Below are positions 1-7,489 of a DNA stretch of 24,836 nucleotides, piece after piece (position 1 is the stretch's first letter; each line of letters starts with the position of its first letter). Source of the DNA: Coraliomargarita sp. CAG:312 (GTDB taxonomy: Bacteria > Verrucomicrobiota > Verrucomicrobiia > Opitutales > Intestinicryptomonadaceae); contig FR901603.1 in NCBI GenBank assembly GCA_000438015.1, forward strand, positions 62,694 through 87,529, given 5' to 3'. Below the pieces are notes generated by a model. It did no database searches and was not told the DNA's origin. It saw nothing but the letters and a program-made list of their open reading frames with translations. Both the position numbers and the translations under genes were made by a program.

Positions 1-137
1 GCTCTTCCGACAAAAATTCTGTCGACTATATTATACGCGGCGTTGATTATAGTTGCAAAGATGGTAGGCACGGAATACTTAAACATCAGCATAGTGATGT
101 TGCCTTCTCCCAATTCTTTTACGTATTTGCCTTCCAT
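1..137 (-). CDS. MATE-family efflux transporter, N-terminal fragment (runs off the window)
   Basis: Only the first 45 codons are present; the gene continues past the left edge. The ATG at 137 is the first in-frame start after an in-frame TAG at 156-158, and AGGA lies about 14 bases upstream of it. The translation has a short charged N-terminus (MEGKYVKELGEGN) followed by a hydrophobic first helix ending in INAAYNIVDRIFVGR. The NxxYNIVDRIFVG pattern in the first helix is characteristic of MATE (multi-antimicrobial extrusion) transporters, which are inner-membrane cation-coupled drug or metabolite exporters. It lies downstream of tyrS on the same strand, but a terminator separates them, so it is probably transcribed on its own. 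Substrate cannot be inferred. Family assignment is good despite the short fragment. Confidence 0.82.
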   Translation of the reverse strand, partial: MEGKYVKELGEGNITMLMFKYSVPTIFATIINAAYNIVDRIFVGR

Positions 138-157
138 AAAGCCGCTTTTTTCTTCCT

Positions 158-193
158 AAAAAAACGCGTCCGCCTTTCATCTTGGCGAACGCG
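158..193 (-). terminator. Rho-independent terminator of tyrS
   Basis: GCGTCCGCC (166-174) pairs with GGCGAACGC (184-192) around a 9-base loop, with one G-U wobble and an extra closing C-G pair. On the minus strand the hairpin is followed directly by seven T (158-164). It lies 24 bases past the tyrS stop codon. Confidence 0.85.
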
Positions 194-216
194 CAGACGC
201 AATTTGAGGGTATATT

Positions 217-1395
217 TTATGGTATTACTTTAAAAAATATTCGTTTGCCGGCTTGCAAGACAACCGGGGATTCTGGCCGTTGAATTGTCAGGAAAGGATC
301 TGAAATTCTTTCTGAGTTCATTTTTACTGCGCCCTGTTCTATTAGTCTGCGTATTTCCTTCTTGCTTGGAAACAGTCTTGTTGAATTCATTATGTTTACA
401 AGCGGACATTCGTCTTCGGGGCTGAGCGAATCCCATGCGAACTCCATCATAGATTCTGGAATTTCGTTTTTTGAAAAAACCTTTTCAAAATTCTCAAGCT
501 CGGATTTTCCGGCTTCTATTCCGTGAAAGCGCGTTACCAGAAGGCATGCCAAATCTTTTTTGCATTTCATCGGATGTTCGGTTTTTAATCTTTCTATCTG
601 GTTGTCAGAATAAAGCATCAAATATTTGTAATAGGTCCACATCGTTTCGTCGCTGATGGACATAATCTTTCCGAACATATCGCGCGGGGCGTCGTTAAAA
701 GCTATGTAGTTGTTGTAGCTTTTTGACATCTTTTTCACGCCGTCCAGCCCGACAAGCAGGGGCATTGTTATGACGGCTTGCCCGGACTTCCCGGCGTCTC
801 TTTGGAGGTCTCGCCCGACGAGGTTGTTAAAAAGCTGGTCCGTGCCTCCAAGTTCGACGTCGCTTTCAACCATAATAGAGTCGTATCCTTGAACCAGCGG
901 GTACAGAAATTCGACTATTGAAATGGGAGTTTTTTCGGAATAGCGCTTTGCGAAATCGTCGCGTTCCAACATTCTGGCAACGGTCATTTTTCGGGCCAAG
1001 TTTAAAGCGTCTCCGAATGTCATTTTCCCAAACCAGTCGCTATTGTAATGGACTTCGGTTAGTTCCTTATTTAGTATTTTAAATGCTTGTTCGAGATATG
1101 TCTTTGCGTTTTCAGAAACTTCTTCCGGAGTTAAAACGGGGCGCGCGACGCTTCTGCCGCTAGGATCTCCTATGCAGGCGGTGTAGTCTCCGACGATTAG
1201 AACCGCCTGGTGTCCCAAATCCTGAAATTGGCGCAGCTTGTTAAACACCACCATATGTCCGAACGTCAAGTCAGGGCGAGTGGGGTCTACTCCCAGCTTT
1301 ACGCGGAGTTTCTTGCCGGCAGCTAGTTTTTCTTTAAGGGCTTCTGCGCCTATAAATGTTTCGGAATTTTGCGCGAATATTTCGATTTGATCCAT
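217..1395 (-). CDS. tyrS: Tyrosine--tRNA ligase
   Basis: Class I aminoacyl-tRNA synthetase that activates tyrosine with ATP and charges tRNA-Tyr in the cytoplasm. The 392-residue product has the Rossmann fold with a HIGH-like FGHM at residues 45-48 after VDPTRPDLT, the tyrosine-binding region with the ELGGTDQLFN motif at 181-190, and KMSKS at 222-226. A C-terminal S4-like RNA-binding domain covers roughly 335-390 (FPSKKEIRRLIEQGAVKMN). The FGHM motif and length are typical of the TyrZ-like branch of bacterial TyrRS. The ATG at 1395 begins MDQIEIF; no Shine-Dalgarno is visible close to it. It is divergent from glgC and followed by a terminator, so it is probably monocistronic. All signature motifs are intact. 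Confidence 0.97.
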   Translation of the reverse strand: MDQIEIFAQNSETFIGAEALKEKLAAGKKLRVKLGVDPTRPDLTFGHMVVFNKLRQFQDLGHQAVLIVGDYTACIGDPSGRSVARPVLTPEEVSENAKTYLEQAFKILNKELTEVHYNSDWFGKMTFGDALNLARKMTVARMLERDDFAKRYSEKTPISIVEFLYPLVQGYDSIMVESDVELGGTDQLFNNLVGRDLQRDAGKSGQAVITMPLLVGLDGVKKMSKSYNNYIAFNDAPRDMFGKIMSISDETMWTYYKYLMLYSDNQIERLKTEHPMKCKKDLACLLVTRFHGIEAGKSELENFEKVFSKNEIPESMMEFAWDSLSPEDECPLVNIMNSTRLFPSKKEIRRLIEQGAVKMNSERISDPFLTIQRPESPVVLQAGKRIFFKVIP

Positions 1396-1663
1396 AAATG
1401 TTTTTGCGTTTAATAGTTTAAGTCTCCATTAAAGCACATAAAAAGCAACTTTTTTTTGGCGCGCGTTTCCCTGAATATTTGAAAAATGTTTTTAAAGTGT
1501 CAATATTGCGCGAGCGGTTAAAAAAAGCTGGATTATTTGGGGAATTTTGCGATAATAACAATTATATAGAAGTTTGCGCATGCGTCTGTTCTTTGGCGGC
1601 TGGCGCGGACTGTTTCGGATCGGCGTATTTGCAGGTTTGAAAAAGTTTTTATATACATGTAAA

Positions 1664-2941
1664 ATGAAAAATGTAATCAGTATAATAATGGGCGGCGGAA
1701 GGGGAACGCGCCTTTATCCGCTTACAAAGTATCGCTGCAAGCCTGCGGTTCCGTTAGCCGGAAAATACAGGCTTGTCGATATACCGATAAGCAACTGCAT
1801 AAACTCTGGTTGCGATAGAATATACCTGCTTTCGCAGTTTAACACGGCGTCGCTTCACAAGCACATACAGCAAACCTACAAATTCGATTCTTTCGGAAAG
1901 GGTTTTGTCGATATTCTTGCGGCGGAACAGACCGACAGCGGAGGTTCTTGGTACCAAGGCACTGCGGACGCCGTGCGCAAAAATATGCACCACTTTGAAA
2001 GGCACGGAGATAATTGCTATTATTTGATTCTTTCCGGAGACCAGCTCTATCAAATGAATTTTGAGTCTATGATTTTGGCACATATCGCCAGCGGAGCCGA
2101 TATAACCATAGCCGCGAAGCCGATGCCGAAATCGGAGGCTCCCGGATTGGGTGTTATGAAGGTAAATGGCAATTTGGAAATTACGCAATTTGCCGAAAAA
2201 CCTAAAGACGAGGCTGTAATAAAATCTTTCTTGATAGGCGAGGATTTGAAGCGCAATATGCACGACAAAAAGGGCGATTATTGCCTTGCTTCAATGGGCA
2301 TATACGTGTTCTCGCAAAAAGTCCTAGAGGAGGCCATGTCGGGAAACGAGATGGATTTCGGAAAGGAGATAATTCCCGGATTATTGGGAAAAAAGAAATT
2401 GTGCGCGTATATATTCGACGGCTATTGGGAGGATATCGGTACGGTTGGCGCGTTTTTTGAGGCGAATTTAGCCCTTACCGACGAGAATCCACCGTTTGAC
2501 TTTTACCGCGAAGATAAAATCGTTTATACCCACTGCCGATTTCTTCCCGGTTCCAAGATTTACGAAAGCAAAATTGAGCACTCCAACGTTTCCGACGGCT
2601 GCATAATCAAGAAGGCGACAATTTGCCGCTGCATAATAGGCATCCGTTCCGTAATCGGCGAGGGCACTGAGTTGAAAAATGTAATAATGATGGGCGCCGA
2701 CACATACGAATCCCACATTGAGAAAGCCGTAGCTTACGCGGACAACATTCCCGCAATCGGGATAGGCAAGAACTGCAAGATAAGCAACGCCATTATAGAC
2801 AAGAATGCTCGCATAGGCGACGATTGCGTCCTATCTCCCGACGGCAAGCCTGACAAATGGGAAACTGACGGGCTTTATGTCCGGGATGGAGTCTTGATTG
2901 TCACCAAAGGAGCGGTTATTCCGAGCGGAACGAGAGTGTAA
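1664..2941 (+). CDS. glgC: Glucose-1-phosphate adenylyltransferase (ADP-glucose pyrophosphorylase)
   Basis: Makes ADP-glucose from ATP and glucose-1-phosphate, the committed step of bacterial glycogen synthesis. The frame is open from 1574, but homology begins at the ATG at 1664 (MKNVISIIMGGGRGTRLYPLT); the 30 extra residues look like untranslated leader, so I choose 1664, giving 425 residues. The nucleotide-binding GGGRGTRLYPLT is at residues 9-20, followed by KPAVPLAGKYRLVDIPISN, the SGDQLYQM metal/sugar site, FAEKPKD, and YWEDIGTVGAFFEAN. The C-terminal part is a left-handed beta-helix with hexapeptide-like repeats (residues about 290-425). No Shine-Dalgarno is seen. No other glycogen gene is adjacent. 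A strong terminator follows. Confidence 0.96.
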   Translation: MKNVISIIMGGGRGTRLYPLTKYRCKPAVPLAGKYRLVDIPISNCINSGCDRIYLLSQFNTASLHKHIQQTYKFDSFGKGFVDILAAEQTDSGGSWYQGTADAVRKNMHHFERHGDNCYYLILSGDQLYQMNFESMILAHIASGADITIAAKPMPKSEAPGLGVMKVNGNLEITQFAEKPKDEAVIKSFLIGEDLKRNMHDKKGDYCLASMGIYVFSQKVLEEAMSGNEMDFGKEIIPGLLGKKKLCAYIFDGYWEDIGTVGAFFEANLALTDENPPFDFYREDKIVYTHCRFLPGSKIYESKIEHSNVSDGCIIKKATICRCIIGIRSVIGEGTELKNVIMMGADTYESHIEKAVAYADNIPAIGIGKNCKISNAIIDKNARIGDDCVLSPDGKPDKWETDGLYVRDGVLIVTKGAVIPSGTRV

Positions 2942-2960
2942 TAAAATAAAATTTTTACGA

Positions 2961-2993
2961 CCCCGCAGGCGTTTGCGTTTGCGGGGTTTTTTT
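2961..2993 (+). terminator. Rho-independent terminator of glgC
   Basis: CCCCGCA (2961-2967) pairs with TGCGGGG (2980-2986), followed by seven T (2987-2993). It starts 20 bases after the glgC stop codon. Confidence 0.9.
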
Positions 2994-3272
2994 GCGGGTG
3001 GATGCTTAGTCGGCAATATTTGCATCCTTGCGATATGGATGTCCCAAGCTGTATTTTGCAACGTCGGGCAAAATAAAACTTCGCCGCCAAGTTTTTTATT
3101 TCGGTTTTCAATCGGCTGCAGCAATCGGATTTACAGCTTGATTTTTTGCGGTTAGCCTGCGTGCGGCAGCATTAATATTTATAAGTAGATATTCAAAGGC
3201 CGTAGCGTCTTGGGGCGGAATGACAGTAAGTTCTCTTCACCTGAGGCTTGCCTGGCGGAATTGCCGAATCTT
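2994..3272. other. Intergenic gap between the convergent glgC and GH20 genes
   Basis: No convincing coding frame or RNA gene was found. Open frames here on both strands have no recognisable protein character. I do not see a clear hairpin-plus-T-run terminator for the minus-strand GH20 gene in this gap. Confidence 0.5.
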
Positions 3273-5024
3273 TTAAACTGCGAATATCTCAGGAGAGATT
3301 TTTTTTATTCTATCCAAAGATTCAGTAAGGCCCCCGAATTCAGCCCGCGCAAGCCATACCCTGGCAAATTCTGAGACTATAAATTTAAGCGAAACTTGCT
3401 GCTGCGTTGTGGAAACATAGAAATCTCCCCTTGCGCGGGCGATGGCCCACTTTATCATTTCCGCAGCAAGGGCGACCTCGCAGAGGCAAATTTCGGCGTC
3501 GCGGCAGCGCATTTTTGATGTGGCTGCAAGCGACATTGCAAAATCCAAGGCGGCCTCCATTTCGTCAAATTTTGCCGGAGTATATTCTTTCGCGGCGGTC
3601 TCCGCTTCTTTGCCCGATGCGAAGAACATCTTGTGGTGGAAACAGCGCAGTTTCTGGACCGGATCTACTCTGCCTAGAGCGCATAGCGAGCGTGAAAACT
3701 CTCCCGTTGAGTCAGAGAAAACCAGCTTGTCCAACGCAGTGCATACCTTGTCTTCCGGGATGTCTCCGCTCCACGCTTGCGCGGCGGCCAAGGCGATTGG
3801 CGGCATCATGGCGCACCATGGTTGGTGGTTTCCTCCGTCTCCCCATTGCGTTAAAATCATTCCTTTTGCGCCGTATTTTTTCGCGCAATCGCATGCTGTT
3901 TTAATATTTCCTAGCGCGCAGTCCCAGCGCAGCCCAAAAGAGTTCCATGTATTTGTTCCCGGAGCGACCAGAAAGGTTCTTCCAAGCTCGCGCATTTTTG
4001 AGCATTGCTCTTCATAGGGATGGTCTAGATAGTAGCCCCATAGGACAGGGATCATGTCTTCGGGCAGAAGTTTTGAATATTCCGCGTTTTGCATTAACAC
4101 ATCCGCCCAAAAGTATATTTCTTTTTTTCCGCGCGCTGCGCATAGGCTGCGCAATCCCAAAATATGGTCTATGTAAACGCGGTATTTCCCTTCGTTTTTG
4201 CAGCGTTCCTTGCTGCGCCCCATGCCCAGTTCCCAAGGCTCGTCCCCTCCGATATTAATCTTGTCTGAGGAAAAATTCGGAAGGAATTGGGCGTATAATC
4301 CATCCATAAAATCCAGGGCGCTTTTATCCGGATATAATGTAGTTGGAAATTTTCTGACTGTCCCAAGGGGGTCGATAAAAGGGGCCTTGCTTTCGGCCAA
4401 ATGGGCGTATTGGGGATATCTAAGCCAGCGCTCCATGTGTCCGAGGCCGTTCATATTTGCCACAAGCTCTATTCCGGCGAAATCGCACAGCTTTTGGAGG
4501 CGCGCATATTTCGACTTTGTCATAGGGCTTGCGTCGGCCCAGACAATTTCGTGTCCGCTAAAGGCGTAGGTATGCTCGGTGTACAATTCTAGCCTATTGT
4601 ATTTGAACAGCGCGAGCTTGTCCAATAGGCGGGACAATTCGTTCATTGTTGGAACTTTGCACCGGCTTATATCCAACATAAATCCGCGGACTTCCAAATC
4701 GGGATAGTCGGATATTTCAACCATTCTCATTCCCCGCTCGTCAGACTGCAAAGCGATTTGCCTAAGAGTTTGGAATGCGAGCCTTGCCCCAGATTCCGTG
4801 CGGCTTTTTATAGTAATTCCGTCCTCGGATATTTTCAGATAATATCCCTGGTCATGCGCGATGGAATTGTCCGTTTGACTGCAAACATGCTCTCCCGCTG
4901 GCATGCCGCGGGAGTCAGCTTCAAACCGCGCAATATTCCAATCCAGGAATCCGTCTTTCCATTGAGCCGATTTCGGCGGAGGAAGAAGCGTTGGAATGGG
5001 GGTAAATTGCGCGTTGTAGGGCAT
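3273..5024 (-). CDS. Glycoside hydrolase family 20 type beta-N-acetylhexosaminidase
   Basis: Predicted to release terminal N-acetylhexosamine residues from glycans or chitooligosaccharides. The 583-residue product has a small N-terminal alpha/beta domain typical of GH20 (residues about 1-110; GYYLKISEDGITIKSRTESGA at 60-80 region) followed by the TIM-barrel catalytic domain opening with VRGFMLDISRCKVP. The Asp-Glu pair used in GH20 substrate-assisted catalysis appears as NIGGDE at 257-262. A later TQWGDGG supplies a likely sugar-stacking tryptophan. No signal peptide is visible, so it probably acts in the cytoplasm on imported fragments. The start lies 5 bases after the DUF1015 stop codon, indicating translational coupling; no Shine-Dalgarno is present. 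The family call is good; exact substrate is not known. Confidence 0.85.
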   Translation of the reverse strand: MPYNAQFTPIPTLLPPPKSAQWKDGFLDWNIARFEADSRGMPAGEHVCSQTDNSIAHDQGYYLKISEDGITIKSRTESGARLAFQTLRQIALQSDERGMRMVEISDYPDLEVRGFMLDISRCKVPTMNELSRLLDKLALFKYNRLELYTEHTYAFSGHEIVWADASPMTKSKYARLQKLCDFAGIELVANMNGLGHMERWLRYPQYAHLAESKAPFIDPLGTVRKFPTTLYPDKSALDFMDGLYAQFLPNFSSDKINIGGDEPWELGMGRSKERCKNEGKYRVYIDHILGLRSLCAARGKKEIYFWADVLMQNAEYSKLLPEDMIPVLWGYYLDHPYEEQCSKMRELGRTFLVAPGTNTWNSFGLRWDCALGNIKTACDCAKKYGAKGMILTQWGDGGNHQPWCAMMPPIALAAAQAWSGDIPEDKVCTALDKLVFSDSTGEFSRSLCALGRVDPVQKLRCFHHKMFFASGKEAETAAKEYTPAKFDEMEAALDFAMSLAATSKMRCRDAEICLCEVALAAEMIKWAIARARGDFYVSTTQQQVSLKFIVSEFARVWLARAEFGGLTESLDRIKKISPEIFAV

Positions 5025-5029
5025 ATCGT

Positions 5030-6256
5030 CTAGAAGGTGTGAACAAAAAGCCCAGAGCGCAGTTTTGGCTCAAACCATGTGCTTTTGGGAGGCATAATCT
5101 GCCCGGCGTCGGCTATTGCCATCAGCTGGTCTGTAGTTGTAGGATACATTGAAAACGCCACTGCGGCTTTTCCGCTGTCGACAATCTTTTCTAGCTCATC
5201 GGTGCCCTTTATTCCGCCGACAAAGTCGATTCTCTCGTCTGTGCGCGGATCTCCTATTCCGAGTATCGGCGCAAGGATTCTGTCTTGCAGCAATGCTACG
5301 TCGAGAGACGCAACGGCGTCGAGCCCGTCGGTGTTGTCAAACGTGAGCATATACCATTGGCTGTCGAGGTACATTGCCACTTGTTTTGAGCATTCCGGAG
5401 ATTTTTTGTCCGTCTTTTCGAGCTTGCATGCTGCTGCGGTTTTTTTCAGAAATTCCTCTTTAGTGTTTCCGTTCAAATCGCGAACTACGCGGTTGTAAGG
5501 CAAAATTTTAAGCTGTCCGGCGGGAAATACGACGGATAGGAACCAGTTGTAGTCTTCGTCTCCGGTGTGGTTCGGATTTTCGGCTTTTAAAACCCTTGCG
5601 CAGCGTGCGTTGCTTGCGCTTCTGTGGTGACCGTCGGCGACGTATGCGCACGGGATGTCTGCAAAAATTTCAACTATTTTATCGAGCGTTTCTTTGTCGG
5701 AGATTTTCCACACGCTATGCCTTATTCCGTCGTCGGCTACAAAATCGAACAGGGCGTCTTCGTCCTTTTTATTCTCGACTATTTTGTCGAGATCGGTGCC
5801 GTCTTTTACTGTCAGAAAAACCGGGCCCGTATTTACGCGCAGCGTCTTTGTGAGGCGATAGCGGTCGTTCTCCTTTGCTTCGCGGGTTTTTTCGTGCTTT
5901 TTTATTACGTCGTTATCATAGTCTTCCGCGCTGAAGGTAGCTACTAATCCAGTTTGCGAATGGTTTCCCATCTGTTGGCGGTAAAGATACATGCAAGGGG
6001 CGTCTTCCCGCACCATATATCCCGCGTCAACCAGCTTTTTAAAGTTTTCTTTTGCATGCAGGTAAACCGCGTCGGAGTAGGGATCCGTGCCTTCGGGAAG
6101 CTCTATTTCCGAGCGAACAACTCTCATAAAGCTCAGCGGTTTTCCTTTTGCCTGCTCAACAGCTTGTTCAAAATTTACAACGTCGTACGGCAGGCTGGCG
6201 ATGTCCGCCGATTTTTCCGGTATGGGGCGCAGCCCCCTAAATGCTCTAATTTTCAT
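5030..6256 (-). CDS. DUF1015 family protein
   Basis: A 408-residue cytoplasmic protein of the DUF1015 family, recognised from the N-terminal RAFRGLRPIPEKS..IASLPYDVV, the KKHEKTR..KENDR segment near 120-135, and the ADGHHRSASNA motif near 207-217. Members of the family are often found beside serA/serC-type serine biosynthesis genes, but no biochemical function is established to my knowledge. The conserved His/Asp-rich ADGHHR motif suggests an enzyme. Here it is the first gene of a two-gene unit with the GH20 enzyme, and it diverges from the HAD-family gene with about 73 bases between. The ATG at 6256 matches the conserved N-terminus; no Shine-Dalgarno is visible. Confidence 0.88.
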   Translation of the reverse strand: MKIRAFRGLRPIPEKSADIASLPYDVVNFEQAVEQAKGKPLSFMRVVRSEIELPEGTDPYSDAVYLHAKENFKKLVDAGYMVREDAPCMYLYRQQMGNHSQTGLVATFSAEDYDNDVIKKHEKTREAKENDRYRLTKTLRVNTGPVFLTVKDGTDLDKIVENKKDEDALFDFVADDGIRHSVWKISDKETLDKIVEIFADIPCAYVADGHHRSASNARCARVLKAENPNHTGDEDYNWFLSVVFPAGQLKILPYNRVVRDLNGNTKEEFLKKTAAACKLEKTDKKSPECSKQVAMYLDSQWYMLTFDNTDGLDAVASLDVALLQDRILAPILGIGDPRTDERIDFVGGIKGTDELEKIVDSGKAAVAFSMYPTTTDQLMAIADAGQIMPPKSTWFEPKLRSGLFVHTF

Positions 6257-6329
6257 ATCGCTACTATGAAAGTTCTTTTTATTCGGCGGGCAAGTTTATT
6301 ATTTTGGATTGGCGGCATGTTTGCGGAAA

Positions 6330-7442
6330 ATGTTTGCATTAGATTACAAATTTGTACAATTTTCCTGCGTGAATATAAAAGCCAATGAAGACGCTTCTCT
6401 AAGGGAGAAGCATATAATTGCCTGTGTTTGGGACTTTGATAAGACTCTAATTCCCGGATATATGCAGACGCCCGTTTTTGAGGAATACGGAATCGACGAG
6501 AAACTATTCTGGAAAGAGGTGAACATGCTTCCGGCAATTTATGCGAAGAGGGGAATTAGGGTGTCGCCGGAAACCGTGTACTTAAACCACATCTTAAGTT
6601 TTGTAAAGAGCGGGCATATGGCGGGTTTAAGCAACGCAAAATTGCGCGAGCTTGGGGGCAGGCTGGCGTTTTGCGAGGGATTGCCGGATTTCTTCGACGA
6701 TTTGCGCAGGGCCGTCACGGAGGATTCCCGCTTTGAAAAGTTGGATATTTCCCTTGAGCACTACATCGTAAGCACCGGGCTTGCTGAAATGATACGCGGA
6801 AGCGCTATTGCCGAACACGTCGACGGAATTTTCGGGTGCGAATTTCTCGAGGAGCCTATGCCGCCTTATTTTTCGCGCCAGCCAGAGTTTGACTTTGAAT
6901 CTCTATCCAACCAAATAAACCAAATTGGAATGATTGTCGACAACACCATAAAAACGCGGTTTATATTTGAGATAAACAAGGGGACCAATAAGAATCCCGC
7001 CATAGACGTAAACGCCCATATTCTTCCGCAAGACAGGCGCGTTCCAATACGCAATATGATTTACATAGCCGACGGCCCCAGCGATGTCCCCGTATTTTCG
7101 GTTGTCCGCAAGGGGGGCGGCAAGGCCTTTGCTGTATACACCCAGGGAAACGAGGACGAATTTGCCCAAAACGACATGCTTCTTGAAACAGGGAGAATAG
7201 ACGCTTACGGGCCGTGCTTGTACACTCCGCAAAGCCCGACTTCCATTTGGCTAAGGATGCATGTCCGCAAAATATGCGAACGCATTCTAAAAGAAACCAA
7301 TTACGCAGTTGAAAACCGGCTTGGGAGCGTGCCGCGCCATCTCCACAATCCTGCTGTCTCGCAGAAATCGGACAATTTTTCTCCGGAGACCGGAGAGCTT
7401 GACTTTGGCGACGCGGATTTTTCTGGCAATGCTTCAAGATAG
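6330..7442 (+). CDS. HAD-superfamily hydrolase (putative phosphatase)
   Basis: A haloacid dehalogenase-type phosphohydrolase. The nucleophile motif is WDFDKTL, with the two aspartates at residues 35 and 37 when counted from the ATG at 6330. Motif II is likely the S of HYIVSTG, and motif IV is YIADGPSDVPVF, which has the DxxxD acidic pair. A long cap region lies between them. The C-terminal about 40 residues look disordered and Ser/Asn-rich. The start is uncertain: a TTG at 6309, the ATG at 6330 and a GTG at 6369 are all in frame, none with a good Shine-Dalgarno, and homology begins only at about IIACVWDFD. Substrate unknown. It precedes the regulator gene by 47 bases and may be co-transcribed with it. 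Confidence 0.85.
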   Translation: MFALDYKFVQFSCVNIKANEDASLREKHIIACVWDFDKTLIPGYMQTPVFEEYGIDEKLFWKEVNMLPAIYAKRGIRVSPETVYLNHILSFVKSGHMAGLSNAKLRELGGRLAFCEGLPDFFDDLRRAVTEDSRFEKLDISLEHYIVSTGLAEMIRGSAIAEHVDGIFGCEFLEEPMPPYFSRQPEFDFESLSNQINQIGMIVDNTIKTRFIFEINKGTNKNPAIDVNAHILPQDRRVPIRNMIYIADGPSDVPVFSVVRKGGGKAFAVYTQGNEDEFAQNDMLLETGRIDAYGPCLYTPQSPTSIWLRMHVRKICERILKETNYAVENRLGSVPRHLHNPAVSQKSDNFSPETGELDFGDADFSGNASR

Positions 7443-7489
7443 CGTGGCATTTGCAAACGGGTTTTATTTAGGCGGATCTTTGCTCGTAT

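Noticed and set aside
1475..1503. Minus-strand TTGACA upstream of tyrS as a promoter
   Set aside because: No acceptable -10 element at 15-19 bases spacing; the best candidate (AAATAT) matches only half the consensus.
1574..1663. Upstream in-frame ATG as the glgC start
   Set aside because: The 30 added residues are not conserved in ADP-glucose pyrophosphorylases, whose N-terminus aligns to the ATG at 1664.
3407..4017. Two overlapping open frames antisense to the GH20 gene
   Set aside because: Low-complexity Arg/Pro/Ser-rich products with no family match; GH20 motifs on the opposite strand are clear.
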